A stretch of DNA of 64,000 nucleotides from the NCBI GenBank assembly GCA_029532415.1, contig JAQOTA010000054.1:1426001-1490000 (forward strand), given 5' to 3'. Both the position numbers and the translations under genes were made by a program. This document shows, in pieces, positions 14,313-25,591 of the stretch. Every line of letters starts with the position of its first letter. Within the stretch, counting starts at the first letter, position 1. This DNA comes from Marasmius tenuissimus (lineage: Eukaryota; Basidiomycota; Agaricomycetes; Agaricales; Marasmiaceae). The notes beneath the pieces were generated by a model, which worked only from the letters and a program-made list of their open reading frames with translations, was not told the DNA's origin and did not search any database.

Positions 14313-17158
14313 CTATGCCGCCACCGTCATCTCGGCGTCCGCAGAACTCGCGCCCAACTGAGGCTCAGGTCCTGACTCTTTCCCATTGTCCCCGTCGTCC
14401 TCCTGAAGACCGAACGAGCCAGGGAGCAAACAGGCAAAAGTCAAATAAGATGTATGACCTCGCACCTCAGGCATCACCCTGGACAACGTTACCGCGCTGG
14501 GGTCCCCTACCATATTCCGTTTCCGCTGCGGCCGTGAAGGTTGCTTGGTAGTGCTGCTGTTCTCCACCTGAGCTTTTGGGGTGGGGGCGGACGTAGATGT
14601 GGCTTCCCCCGGAGCGGTGTCAGGCGAGACTGTCATCTCGACGTCCTCCTCTTGTTTCGGCTCCGAAACCACGACTGCGGTTGGACCATTGGGTTCCTCA
14701 TCGTCCGCGTCCTCCGTTTTCGCACGCTTGGTTTCTGGATCACCCTCGATAGGCACCTCATCCTCTTCATGTTTCCGTTTCCCCTTCTTGCCTGTGCCAC
14801 TGCCACCACGGTGCCCCTGAGCTATCTGCTTAAGCCTTTTTTCCTCCCTCCTCGCTTCAGATTGTTTAATCTTTTCTCCGATCTCGTTTATAGACACAAG
14901 AGGCGGTGCAGAGGAGACTTCATGGGGTCGGAGGAGAGTTTCGTACATCGTGATTTCTAAACCGAAACCGAGCAGACATGGGGGAAATGCATCAGTGAAC
15001 AAGCGACGAATGACTTTCAGGAGTGAAAGAAAAACCGAGAGGAAGGGGACAATTTCAACGGCAACTTGAACCCATTCAACGGAATAGCACCACCTATCAC
15101 CCACGTATAAAAAAACGAGGGGGTTTAGAACGGGTGGGAAGAGAACAAGATCCCAGCAAATTTTGAATAGATCTCTCTACCCGGAGAAAGAAGACTGACA
15201 GATCGCGTGTTCCAAAGAGGGCAGATGAAAAGAGTGGGAGAGATCTGGACGGGAAGATTTTTGAATGTTGCCATCCTCGCAACACACACGATAGTCATGT
15301 CTAAGCGTGTCATGCCTTACTAAAAGGGTAGAAGGGGCGTTGAACGCTGAGAGGATGAATGGATCTGCAACGTGAAAACATGAAGTCGATGAAGGGGAGG
15401 GATCTCGGTAACTGCGGGACCGGTCAAGAGTGACACGAGATCTGGGAAATGGACAGTGGCTGTATTTTCCGTGGTGGAAGGAAATGCCTCGCCAAGGAAA
15501 AAAAGGGGAGAAAGAGAGGTTGACATTCGCAGTTGAGAGCGACATTCGCGGGAAGCTCCTCCGTCAAAGCAGAAACATGAAAGAAAGAGACCGGTGGCGA
15601 GGAGCCGCAAGCATGACAGAAGAATGCAAAAACCCATACGACAACATAGATCAACACTTACCGGTGAACCCAGCGTCATTCAGTGCGGAGACAGTACGCA
15701 TGACTTGTTCCATACAAGGACTGAAGCAACATATTCGGGTGGTCCTGTCTTTCTGCAAAACGCCGTCAGAAGGGCTGTTGAAACTGAAAGGCGACAGACA
15801 GGAAGACGCAGCGTACCTTCAATGCCCGCTTCGCATGATCAATAGCATCCCATGGAGCAGGAATGTCAAGGAATACTGTGGTTATTATGGAAATAATCAG
15901 CTCATCATAAGGGGTTCTGAAGGGTGCCACGTACAAGCGTCGGCAGTGTCTTCGATGGTGAAGCCTTCCTTGCAGACGTTGCGGTGGGTGAGGGTAACTC
16001 GAGAGGGTAGAAACCCATGTCGGGTGAATTCATCTCTGGGGAACGTTAAGTGGTCTATCAAAGGGCAACGAAAGTACGAAAGTAGGGAGAGCGGAAGGGG
16101 GGAAACATGACGTGCAAAGTGGTAATGTACTCCAGGGCCGTAGTGCGAGGCGGCGGCGGATGAGTTGAAAATCCGGCGGACACAGATATCCTGCAGGTTC
16201 GCAAATGGAGCGAATAAAGAACCTGGGTCGAAGAGCACTCCGTCAGAGCGTGGACCGAAGGTACATGGACCAGAAAGGCCCGGAAAACAGGTCGTCATAG
16301 AATAAGCCCTAATGAATAAGGTGCGCCAGGATCAAGCGAGCGATTGAGATGAACGAGTGAATAGGCGCAGGGGAAAACCATCTTAGCGTAGCAGAATGGA
16401 GAGGTGATCGAGAGTGAATATTCGTGCATGAGGGCCATACGTACCGGGCTTTGCTATGTCTGGCTTCGTGAAACTCAAACGACCATAGGTGTCCTGATGA
16501 GCCAACGGTGCGCATAACAGCATGCGAGAACGATCCTGACCCGGTTCCTGTTTGATGGGTTTGGTAAATAACGTTCCGCTGATTAGATCGCTAGAGATCT
16601 AACTCCAAGAAAAACATATGGAGAAAGATCGACGAAGCGGTCACTTCAGGATCTTGAAGAAAGGTTCCCGGGGTCCCCGTAGACTCGTGGGACGGAGTAA
16701 TCTTGCGTCGTCGGGGGACGCTGCGAGTGCGAGCGAAGGCAAAAAAAAAAACAACAGAAGTTACTGACCGGCTTCAACCACTCTTGAGCCCTTCTTTATG
16801 CCCAACATGCCCGTTATAAATGCAATATCTGCAGCGTAAAGGATTTGCGTTCGATGAGGCAAGGCCAGGGTCCAGAGTTCAGGTGTTGGTCGCAGGACAT
16901 GGATGAAGCCGTTCCCCCTTCTCGACGGTACTTTCGAGCCGTATGGAAGTCCTATGAGCGATGAATGAGGATAGGAACCGAATTTGCTATTGAATACCGC
17001 GTCCGATTCAGAAGAAATTGTGAGAGGCAGCAAATTATCGCGAGTCTACTGAGAAAGGGTTTAGTGATCCAGAAAAAAATGAACAGAATAGAATAACCAC
17101 GGACCAGCCATAGAATCACAGTATCGCCTGCTTCGATCTCCCGCTTATTGGACCACAT
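14313..17158 (-). CDS. TRM61: tRNA (adenine-58-N1)-methyltransferase catalytic subunit
   Basis: Seven exons read from high to low coordinate: 17158-17105, 17045-16769, 16547-16445, 16035-15935, 15875-15817, 15752-15662, 14956-14313; they sum to 442 codons in frame. Diagnostic blocks: GDTVILWLTRDNLLPL, FGSYPHSSLIGLPYGSKV, GFIHVLRPTPELWTLALPHR, the SAM-binding AGTGSGSFSHAV, SFEFHEARHSKA, FLDIPAPWDAIDHAKRALK (DxPAPW catalytic motif), MYETLLRPHEV and RVMPEVRGHTSYLTFA. Known role: with Trm6 (Gcd10) it makes m1A58 in tRNAs, essential for initiator tRNA-Met stability. A Lys/Glu-rich acidic insert of about 100 residues separates the last two blocks. Three introns are long for this window (221, 409 and 705 nt). 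It is convergent with RAD4 and divergent from the PAS-domain gene. Confidence 0.94.
14957..15661 (-). other. 705-nt pyrimidine-rich intron of TRM61
   Basis: On the coding strand this intron starts GTAAGTG and ends in TTTCGGTTTAG. It is about ten times the usual intron length here and is strongly C/T-rich on the coding strand. It contains a TTTTTTATACG A/T-rich box about 150 nt before the last exon. I find no ORF with recognisable content. It could hold an internal promoter, an snoRNA or nothing; I see no C/D or H/ACA boxes I would defend. Confidence 0.5.
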
Positions 17159-17345
17159 TAGAACGTTGGAGGCTGTCAATCCAAGTGCCCGAAAGCCCTG
17201 TTGAGATTTGTCACGGTCAAGGATCTGGATAGAAAAAGGAAAGACGTTAAACGGCAGCGTGGCTGTGTCAAGGGGAGAAGGGGTATAAGATAAACTCTGG
17301 TCGCGCCTTTCGCTCTAGCTTACTTCAGCCCTGCGCCCCCAAACC
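17159..17345. promoter_or_regulatory. Short divergent promoter region TRM61 / PAS gene
   Basis: Only 187 bases separate the TRM61 start codon (minus) and the PAS-protein start codon (plus), so the two genes must share this control region. A GGGGTATAAGATAAA box at about 17279-17293 is a plausible TATA-like element for the plus-strand gene. Confidence 0.55.
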
Positions 17346-19008
17346 ATGTCAGATACTTCGACGCCCTGCGTTTCCTTCAGTAAGGATCCCAATACTTGTT
17401 TCTCCCCGGGAAAAGGCTCAGAGCTTGTCTATATTCAGTTGGAATCGTCGATTTCAGTCAAGAGGCGAAATGGATCTATATGACTGACTCGGTTACGGAC
17501 CTCCTCGGTATGTCGCTATATTCTTCTGTAACGAATTCGACTGAAATATTTGTTAATCGCTAGGATATGAACCCTCAGAACTTCGGGGGCGACCTTCATT
17601 GGAACTTGTTCATCCTGATGAAGCAGCGAGAGTACGACAACTTCACTAGTGCGTATCCTGCTCGCTGTTTTGGACGGAACGATCAGCTCAGGCTATGATA
17701 TCCAACAGTGAAACGATAAAGCAGGACAAGGCTGCTGTTCTCGTATATCTCAGAATGAAGCATAAGGATCCCATGAAGGGATATATCCTGTGCGGCATTG
17801 TGTGTGGCCTCCATTTCTTTCTACCGGGAAGGGTTGCTCACGTCCGTTTCTGTTTGGTCTGTTAGAGTCGGTGAGTACACGTAATATCCTCCGGTTCTGT
17901 CTCGTCCCTCTTTTCTGACGTCCTCACTCGTTTCGCGCGAGCAGAACGATTGTCCATAACGTCACTATCGGCAGCGTTTCATTCGCAAGCCCAGGTGCTA
18001 AAGCACTCCATAACGCGTCTACTGCCCAGGAGATCACCGTATTAAGTCCAGCGCCAGAATTGGAGTTCAGAGTACGCTTATTTCTTCTGTTTTGCTGTGC
18101 TCCGGGCTGACCGCTGAATCGGTTAGAGATGGCACGATCCGTCGCCAATGCCCCCAAGTCCTATCCCAGAGGTTCTTCAGAACACCAGCACACTGGAGGC
18201 GGCCTTAGCTCGCGGTATGGTCCCAGCCGTCACCTCCCCGCCATTTTCATATGCGTCAAACCCGCAAAGGTCTCCATCCCCCCCAGAGTCTAATTCCCCT
18301 TCAGAGAATCACGCTCCATCTTCTCGACCATCCACCCTCACTCCATCCCCACCCCCTTCACATAACCAATCGATATCCCGCAATCCAAGTCGTGTCTCGT
18401 CTCTCCTCACCGATCAATCACCATCTGGTATAAACTACCCAACCCCAGGGAACCAATCGTTAAGAACTGCATTGATTCTGAACCGATTCAGTCGCAACTG
18501 TACCATAATGTACTGCTCAAACGACCATCTGATTCAGGCACACAGCTGGGAAGGTCGCTCTTTCTTCGACTTTGTCTCTACGACAGACGAGGACCGTGTT
18601 ATGAGTTGGATTGACACTGTCAAGTCATGGGGCGTGAACGAGCGCGGCCAGCCGAGTGATGGTGGCTTTGGTTTCTGTAAATTCGGACTCGTGAGCTCAG
18701 GACGGTGAGTTTACGGTTTTTCCGTCCCTCAACCCCCGATATTAACATTTTGCTAATCGGTCAGTTCTATACCTTCACCCCCGCGAAACAGAATACTCCG
18801 GGATCGTCCAGCCCAAGAGACGAGGCCGAGACCGCCTCGGGGTGGTCAGTCGAATGGGCAGCAAGGACGACGGCATGGGCAAGGCAAGCATCTGAAGAAG
18901 GGCGGGAAAGAGGCGGCGCCACGCGGGAATGACGAGGAGGTCCCAGTAGATGCCATTTTCTCCGCGCATTCAGATGGGCTCATGGTCATATTGAGGAGGG
19001 CCACGTAG
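17346..19008 (+). CDS. PAS-domain protein (white-collar-like fold, no zinc finger)
   Basis: Eight exons (17346-17379, 17439-17507, 17564-17648, 17709-17799, 17866-17870, 17945-18071, 18127-18704, 18792-19008) give 401 residues. The fifth exon is 5 nt. The N-terminal ~110 residues form a PAS domain: FIGIVDFSQEAKWIYMTDSV, LLGYEPSELRGRPSLELVHP, DEAARVRQLHYETIKQDKAA, VYLRMKHKDPMKGYILCGIS. A Ser/Pro-rich linker follows, then a second PAS-like segment (SNDHLIQAHSWEGRSFFDFV, EDRVMSWIDTVKSWG), and a basic Gly/Arg-rich stretch before the end at LRRAT. The family fold binds small ligands or mediates dimerisation, and fungal white-collar proteins use it in light signalling. The photoactive LOV cysteine motif (NCRFLQ) is not seen and no GATA finger follows, so light sensing is not supported directly. 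Regulatory partner is the most I would infer. Confidence 0.85.
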
Positions 19009-20215
19009 TTGGGGAAGGCCTTCGGTACATTTCCCTGTTTGAGAGAGAGAGAGCTCTCCAACCCCCGCGGGCTCAGCCCCTACGAGTTGGGCGCGCCCGA
19101 ACTCGATACCCCGTTGGCATCGTCCGCTCAACTCTAAAAGCCCGATGCATACCCCGCTCATGTGCGTGTCTTCACGACCCCTGCTCTTTCACGATATGGA
19201 TTTATACTTGGGACACGTGTATATATGTTATGTATCTTCTCTATTTTGTTGTCCTACTTCTATCTACTTACTCACCTTGCGTCGGTACCTGTTCTAATGC
19301 TGTGCTTGGTACTTTACAGTCGTCTTCACCATTCTTGCTGTCGTCGCGGATCGGTCGTCCGTCCCCTCGGTTGTATGTACATTGTGGTTCATTTTCAATA
19401 CGACCCGTATTCATACAGTTATTGCTCTGACATTGCGATTACAACCAATGTACGTAGTATGTCCTTGCCCTGAGGTGACGCTGGGATTGCTTCTCGAGCT
19501 TCCGAGCACTTTCTAGTTGACTTTGTTGCTGCTGGGTGAGCCAACGCGTTCGGGTATACTCTGGCCGCTTTACGATGCTCCCCAAGCATGACTCACGTCA
19601 AACCCTTCTGGTCCTTTCTGATTTCCTTCCAGAGACGAAGTGAGGCGCGTTCCAGACCTACTTAATTTGGCGGAAGAAATCAAACCAAATTGCGGCGCCC
19701 AGTTGCGTTGCAGTGGCGGACAACGCTTCTCACCTGCGTTATCCAGCTCCAAGTCATGGTTCGTCTAACCTCCTTACTCCTTCTGGGTTCCAAAGAATCT
19801 CAGGCCTCGGAAATTTAAGGAATGGAGACGAGAATATTCCCAAAGGACGTCAACTCCGTTCTTTCCGTGGCTCAGATCTGCAAAAGACAATAGAGTTCAC
19901 ACCTTCATTACTATCACCATTCCATCCAATACTCTTCTGCCATCACTGCCATACTTAGTAGACTTTAGCCCAGTCCTATTTCCGCCGACTGGCTCCTTCC
20001 AGAAGGTCGCTACGGCCCGGAAGTTGTATGATCTAGGCTCAACCTCGACTCGGAAGTTATGCTTGGGTCCTCCGCTCAACCTCAGATGAAGACGACGAAA
20101 TGAATGAAGGAGGTGTAGGTGTTTGTTGGTTGCCATTCTGCATCCTCATTCGCTCGGGCTATTCGCATCGATAACATGAGAACTAACATATAACGCGAGC
20201 TTTAATGTATCTTCT
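19009..20215. other. Convergent intergenic region, no gene seen
   Basis: 1.2 kb between the 3' ends of the PAS gene and TCF25. The frames present are short and have no protein-like signature. A small (GA)n run lies at about 19041-19053. I see nothing else. Confidence 0.5.
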
Positions 20216-23200
20216 TTAATCAACCCCATCCTGGTCCCTAAGACCAGCATGATGATCATTATGGTCATCTTCTGATTCCGAGTCCTCTGCATCCTCATTG
20301 GCCGCAGTACCGCCTCCCCAAAATCTCCCGATGAGATTCCTGATCATTCGAACAGGCATAGGCTGGGTGAGAGGGGGATCGACAAAGTAAAGTCAGGTGA
20401 GGGATCAAGCTTGGAACGCAAAGATCAACGTACCGCAATCTCCTCGTCTTCCTCCTCAATCTCTTCGTCTTCATCCCCATCGCTCTCCTCGTCCTCGTCA
20501 ATGCCCTCGTCTCGAACCTGGGGATCTACGTCTCTCATTTCTGGCTCAAAATCGCCCGGGACCTCTTCTCCTTCGTCATCTCCGAAGCCACCGGGCATCA
20601 TCCCAGGCTCTGCCACAAAGATGTTTTGACCACCACCAGCCCCAGCCTCGTTCTGAGCAGCCGCGTGTGCCATTAGATCATCCAATAGGTCAGGAGGCAT
20701 CTGTGCCAGCCTCTGAGCAAACTCAAATACTCCACCCGGAATGCGTTCGGCGAGTATAGGATTCGCGTTGAATATATCCTAAGAGCAACGAGCGATGATC
20801 AGAACAATGATCGAGCGACACAGGGAAAAAGAACACCAACCTGAATCTGACGCCGGAACCCAGCATCGGGGACCAACTGTGCCAGACGTCTCTCATCAGC
20901 CTCCCTCTGTGCCCTGGTCATCCTCCTTCTTCGCCCACCCAACGCATCGGCGTCGTCTTCAACACCCGCAAAGAAGTCGTTGTCGTATTCGGATATCCTA
21001 CCAGGCGGAGGTAACGGATCACAAGACAGACTTCTCGATTCCAATACATTCTTTGGGATGAATTTCAACAAGGACCTATAACTGGACTCGAGTACCATGA
21101 CGTGTCGCCAGACAGAGTGACGGAGGGTGTGAGAAATGGGAGAAGACGGAGAGTAGAGGTCGAGGAAGCGCGTTCTTCTGGGGGTGGGTGGAAGAGATTT
21201 GGGCGGTGAAGATGAGAACATGGCGCGGACTGTCTCTGTGAGCCAGGATGAGATGGCTGGTGTTTTCCAGAGAGACCATGCGCGTTGAACGTAGAGATGT
21301 GACATCAAGTGCAGAATGGCTTGTTCCTGTGGAAGTGAACTGTGAAATAGACATTGTTTCAGTGGAAACTAGAACGAGGGACGAGTGAGCAAGCACCTTC
21401 CGTCTACCTCAATCCTACATTCCTTCAGCCCTCTCACAGTATCTGGGACAACAACGTCTATCTTATCCGCTAGCAAGGGCAAGATCGACGGGAATGATCT
21501 TATCGCTTCCATGAGTGCTTCCGTGCTCTTCTTCGCCAACTCATCCCGCTGTGCTGAGTTCTAGAATCGCGTTGAACGACTGTGCTCATCGTCCACCGGA
21601 GCATACGCACCTTTCCAGGATCCTCAATCCCCAAGCGCATCACAACTGCGCGACTCCAAGCCCATCCGGGAAGAACAGTCGGATCCATCTTTCCCTGACT
21701 CTCCTTCGGATGCGATTCAAATGCTCGCGAGACATCCTCCATCCATTCGTTCATTCCTTTCGAGGCGAGAAACTCCAAATGGAGGAGGGCGCCATGGGGA
21801 TCTGTCCAAGGATCGAGCGCCCACATAAGCCTAGCAAACTCAAATGCAGTTCGGGTTAGGCCCCGACGCGTAAGATCTCTGTAGATAGCATCAGCATTCA
21901 GCGATTGGCAAGGAACAAGGCCGGGATGAATTTACGCACGCGACGACCCTATGAACAGCCATGTAGAACACTCTGTTTTCTACTCGATCGAAATCGAGGC
22001 GATTCACACCACTTGTCAGATTGAAGGAGCCCATTCCAAGAAAGGCTCGTTCGTACGCGAACAGTGCTCTCTCGATGAGATCGATCGCTTGTGCGTGCTC
22101 TTGGGGAGCGTCAGATAAAGATGCGTTCCACGATGTACAGCTGAACGCACCATCTCGATGTCGATAAACCTCAGAAAGTTGTAATAGAGTGTCTGCGTGC
22201 CACGGTGTTCGGTAAAGAAGATCGTAGAATCCCTGGGGATCTGTCGAAGGAAAATGTCAGATTTGGCCGTGAAACGAGCTGTGGTGCTCACCTCCTGAGA
22301 ACACGGTCCTCAGAAAGACCTTCGTTATGCTCTTATACTTTTTCCCGTATTCTACAGTCCACCACCTTTCTCCGGGTACGCTGACCGTCTTCTTTCTCGC
22401 GAGTTCTTCGTCATCTAGGATCCTCAAACTGAGACCTTCCCGCATCTTCGCAGGCGCCCATCCTGGTTGTGGGCGCGTCAAATTAGACCTCTCGGTTGCA
22501 GGCTGTTTCGCATTGGTTCGGCCCCTTCTGGAAGAAGATCCGCGAGCAGGGGGATCTTGAGCTGCTGATGACTTTACCACCTTCGACCCAAAGAATTTGC
22601 GAAGTTCGGCCGAGGAGTCCAAGTGTGATAATGAAACCGAGAGGAGGGGTGATAGCCGTGTCAGCAAATTGTGCGAGCTTGACGATTCTCCGGGGACGGT
22701 CGAGGTTGCAAGAACCGGTTTTTGGAACTCTGGATGCCTATTACGGGGTCGATCAGATTTCTTCATTCAGTGAGATCTGGCAGATGAAGGACGCACCTCA
22801 TCGATAGCTCCTCCAATGCTCTGTCGATTTCATCGAGGCCATCATTCTCCTTCTCTTTCTTCGCCTTTGCCTTGGCTTTTTTCGCTGCTTTCTTCTCGCT
22901 CTGGCTGAGTTTTGGCGTTTCAGAACCTGATACAGGTTGCGGTGCATCTGGAGGTTTCGCTGGCGCGGTATTGCCAGTCTTCTTCTTTTTCTTCGACTAT
23001 CATCTTGATGTTCAATGTCAAAATTGACCAATTGCGAGGGTTCCAGCATACCTTCTTGGATTTGCTGGACTTCGCCGGGCTCGTTTCCTCCTCATCCTCG
23101 TCGTCATCTGGAACGAGAAGCTAGTAAAATATACGTCTGAACGATGAAGGACAACACAGTGATGGATGACTCACTGCAGCAAAACCTGTCTTTGCGCCTC

Positions 23201-23321
23201 CACCATTGAATGCATCTTCTTCACTTTCCTCGGAATCTTCGACCTTCGAAGAGCCTGCTTGAGAGAGCTCCTGAAGCTCGTCCAGCGCTCGTTGTTGTCG
23301 CTTTGAGAGTCGAGGTGGCAT
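20216..23321 (-). CDS. RQC1: TCF25 / Rqc1 family, ribosome quality-control component
   Basis: Read from 23321 down. The N-terminus MPPRLSKRQQRALDEL matches the family start. An acidic stretch (EDSEESEEDAF, PDDDEDEEE) and a Lys/Ala coiled segment follow (SEKKAAKKAKAKAKKEKEND). The conserved TCF25 core runs HPEFQKPVLA, WAPAKMREGLSLRI, GERWWTVEYGKKYKSITKVF, DPQGFYDLLYRTPWHADTLL, SFNLTSGVNRLDFDRVENRV and LMWALDPWTDPHGALLHLEF. The C-terminal half holds DPLPPPGRISEYDNDFFAG and a very acidic Glu/Asp tail, ending at 20216. Known role in yeast: with Ltn1, Rqc2 and Cdc48, Rqc1 clears nascent chains from stalled 60S subunits; human TCF25 promotes K48-linked ubiquitination. The part from 21566 to the start codon was duplicated to 28490-30122. 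Confidence 0.92.
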
Positions 23322-24037
23322 GGTGGTTCAGATGAAAGTCTGAAAGGGTGCGTCACCGGGCCGCTTGGCGCTCACCGTCAATTCGCTGCTCTTGAGTCTG
23401 CCAGCCTGCTTCAACTTGAACACTGTCTGTCACTTGAGCCTGACTTGACAACACTCATCGAACACGGCCGCCTCCGCACCCTGGCTCAAAAACCAACTCC
23501 TAGGAACGGCTCTTATCCCCCCAGGCCATCTCCAGCATGGATAAATCAAATAATCAGTGATCACTCTCATCAACGATGTTTGACCGTTCGAACGTTCACG
23601 TTCAGGCCTCAGGGCTCGGAGCCCAATAGCCAGTCTCAGTTCTTCTCAGTTTCTGTAGCTAGGCCATGCCATCCCATTATGAAGACGCCCATTAGGCTAT
23701 GTCCCCACTCATCCTCGAGCATCGAGTTACGAACAATCTTTCGGGTATCTATGCAATAGGAATCAGTCTCCAGGGGCGTACGATGGGGTCAAGAGTGGTT
23801 GAAGACAGACTGATCGTAACCAATACATGCGATGGGCTCAAGGATGATGTGATATCCATCGAATTCTTCGAATATATATGCAGCATGCGTATTGTCAAAA
23901 CTACCAAAACGCTAGTCGACCATTTTCTTGTTCCACTCGATACTTATCCACCTTCTTTGCTTTCTTTCGCAGTCCCGAGGACTTGCGACCTGTTCTGACT
24001 CACAAGACAAGCGTACCTTTCCCGCTCTTCTGCAGAC
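23322..24037. promoter_or_regulatory. Divergent upstream region TCF25 / DUF-1 (duplicated at 30123-30863)
   Basis: About 0.7 kb that is clearly homologous to 30123-30863, which lies between the dead TCF25 copy and DUF-3. Shared landmarks include GAACAATCTTTCG, CAGTCTCCAGGGGCG and ACATGCGATGGGCTCAAGGA, followed by a TATATATGCAG box about 160 bases before the DUF start. More distant versions occur before DUF-2 (about 26600-26770) and DUF-4 (about 35120-35310). The conservation in all four flanks suggests a shared promoter. Confidence 0.7.
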
Positions 24038-25591
24038 ATGACTGTTGGCAACGTCGATGGTGGCACCTCTGACGAGGATTTCCGGGCAGTTACGTGAGCG
24101 AACTCCATCTCCGTTATTTTCTCTCGTTTGATGTGCACTCTTTAGCGATTTGCCCCTCGTAAGCAAGTCTATATCGTCCCTACCACCTTTAATCAACCAT
24201 TGCGACATTGACAGTTTCTCGGTTATGTTTTGGGTGCTTTCCTACAAGGGCTCCTCGTCCTGCAAGTCTGTAAGCCAGCGTTCACCATTTCACAAGTCGA
24301 CGCTCGTGGGCATTCAAACTCATGGCCGGACAGTCGTATACTTCTTCAGCTTTGGGAAAGACAAAAGATATATGAAAATTTTTGGTTCGTGGCAAACTTT
24401 TTTTTGCTGGTATGTATGCTCATGCCCATGCGTCACTCCAGTGGTGTTTGTTTTTACCTTGGAGTGGGTCTTCACCATCATCGCAATGATTCTGGCCCTA
24501 CGATCATTGGTATCGGACGGAAGACTATTCGACCTTGCGGATTCTCTCCTCAGCAAGTCGTTGCCGTCGCTGTGCGGACTCGGTGAATGCCTCCCTTCGT
24601 GTGCCATGGCTCCAATTTCATCGAGATGTTTGCCTCCCCGCCAGTGACTCTCGTGGTTCAGGTGTTCTACAGCTATCGGATATACCTTCTATCCGGTCGC
24701 TGCTTACTTCCCATCGTCATATCCCTGGTACGTCCAGTTTTACCACACATCTACAGCTGGGGTACGCAAGATCAGCAGTTCTCAATAGCTCAATGCGTGG
24801 TGCTAAACATCATAGGATTCAATCCGACATTTGAAGGCCTGACTGGAGTAAGCACACTAATTCCGTGACCTCGTAGTCTTGACCTCTGAAGAATACTTCA
24901 GCTTTTCCGAACCGTTGTTGCGAACCTACCTCTGGCCGTTCCGGTGCGTACAAGTACCAATATAGAGAGCCTGCATACACTCATCTTGTGCACAAGATGT
25001 GGTTATGTATCGCCGTCGTCGCCGATTCTCTGATAGCGGTAACGCTACTCACATATGTGCGTTCGTTGTTGCTTCGTTACATGAAAGGCCCAAGTTGAAC
25101 TTCACACTGCGTCAGCTAAGAAGAGCGTCACGATCCCTATGCACACCAAGTGCGAGGACCAGAGTGACGAGAACAATGATAATATGTATTGAGGCTGGGG
25201 TCATCACTGTCATGGCGGCGCTCTTGGAGCTGCTCTTCTACTTTATTTCGCAAAGTTTCGTTCACATCATTGTGTGGGTATAGCGCCGCTCATCCCTCTT
25301 ATCTGGTGGCTAAAATTTTCCGTAGGTTCTTCACGTTGTCGAAACTGTAAGTTATCTCTAGCACAATCGTGTTCATTCACGCATCCTTTGCGCTGATTGA
25401 CTACAAAAACTCCAAGGTATTCGAACGGCATGATGGCGACATTAAACGTCCGACTATTCATGCCATCGAGCACTTACGAAGGTCACAAGGACTGGCAAGA
25501 GGGGCATGTCCCGTCGAAGCACAGTGGCACGGAAGGAACGCAAGTAGTTGTGATAGGCCCAACGCGTACTGGCTCACGAACGAAGGTGTGA
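24038..25591 (+). CDS. DUF6534-type seven-helix membrane protein (DUF-1)
   Basis: About eleven small exons, all GT-AG, start at ATG 24038 and end at TGA 25589-25591. Membrane segments in order: FLGYVLGAFLQGLLVLQV, VVFVFTLEWVFTIIAMILAL, LVVQVFYSYRIYLL, AQCVVLNIIGF, MWLCIAVVADSLIAVTLLTY, MIICIEAGVITVMAALLELL, then FVHII running into the C-terminal signature YSNGMMATLNVRLFM. The last motif (Y-S-N-x-M-x-A-T-L-N-x-R) is the hallmark of the DUF6534 family, which is abundant in Agaricomycetes and has no known function. The loop before helix 6 is basic (RRASRSLCTPSARTR). A ~45-residue polar tail ends SRTKV. It is first of six tandem same-strand paralogues; its closest sister is DUF-3. Confidence 0.85.

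Noticed and set aside
15430..16110. 226-codon open frame on the plus strand
   Set aside because: It lies antisense to TRM61 exons and introns that carry unmistakable methyltransferase motifs; the plus-strand protein has no recognisable content.
17346..19008. Blue-light receptor (white collar 1) call for the PAS gene
   Set aside because: No LOV cysteine motif and no GATA-type zinc finger are visible, so photoreception is not supported.
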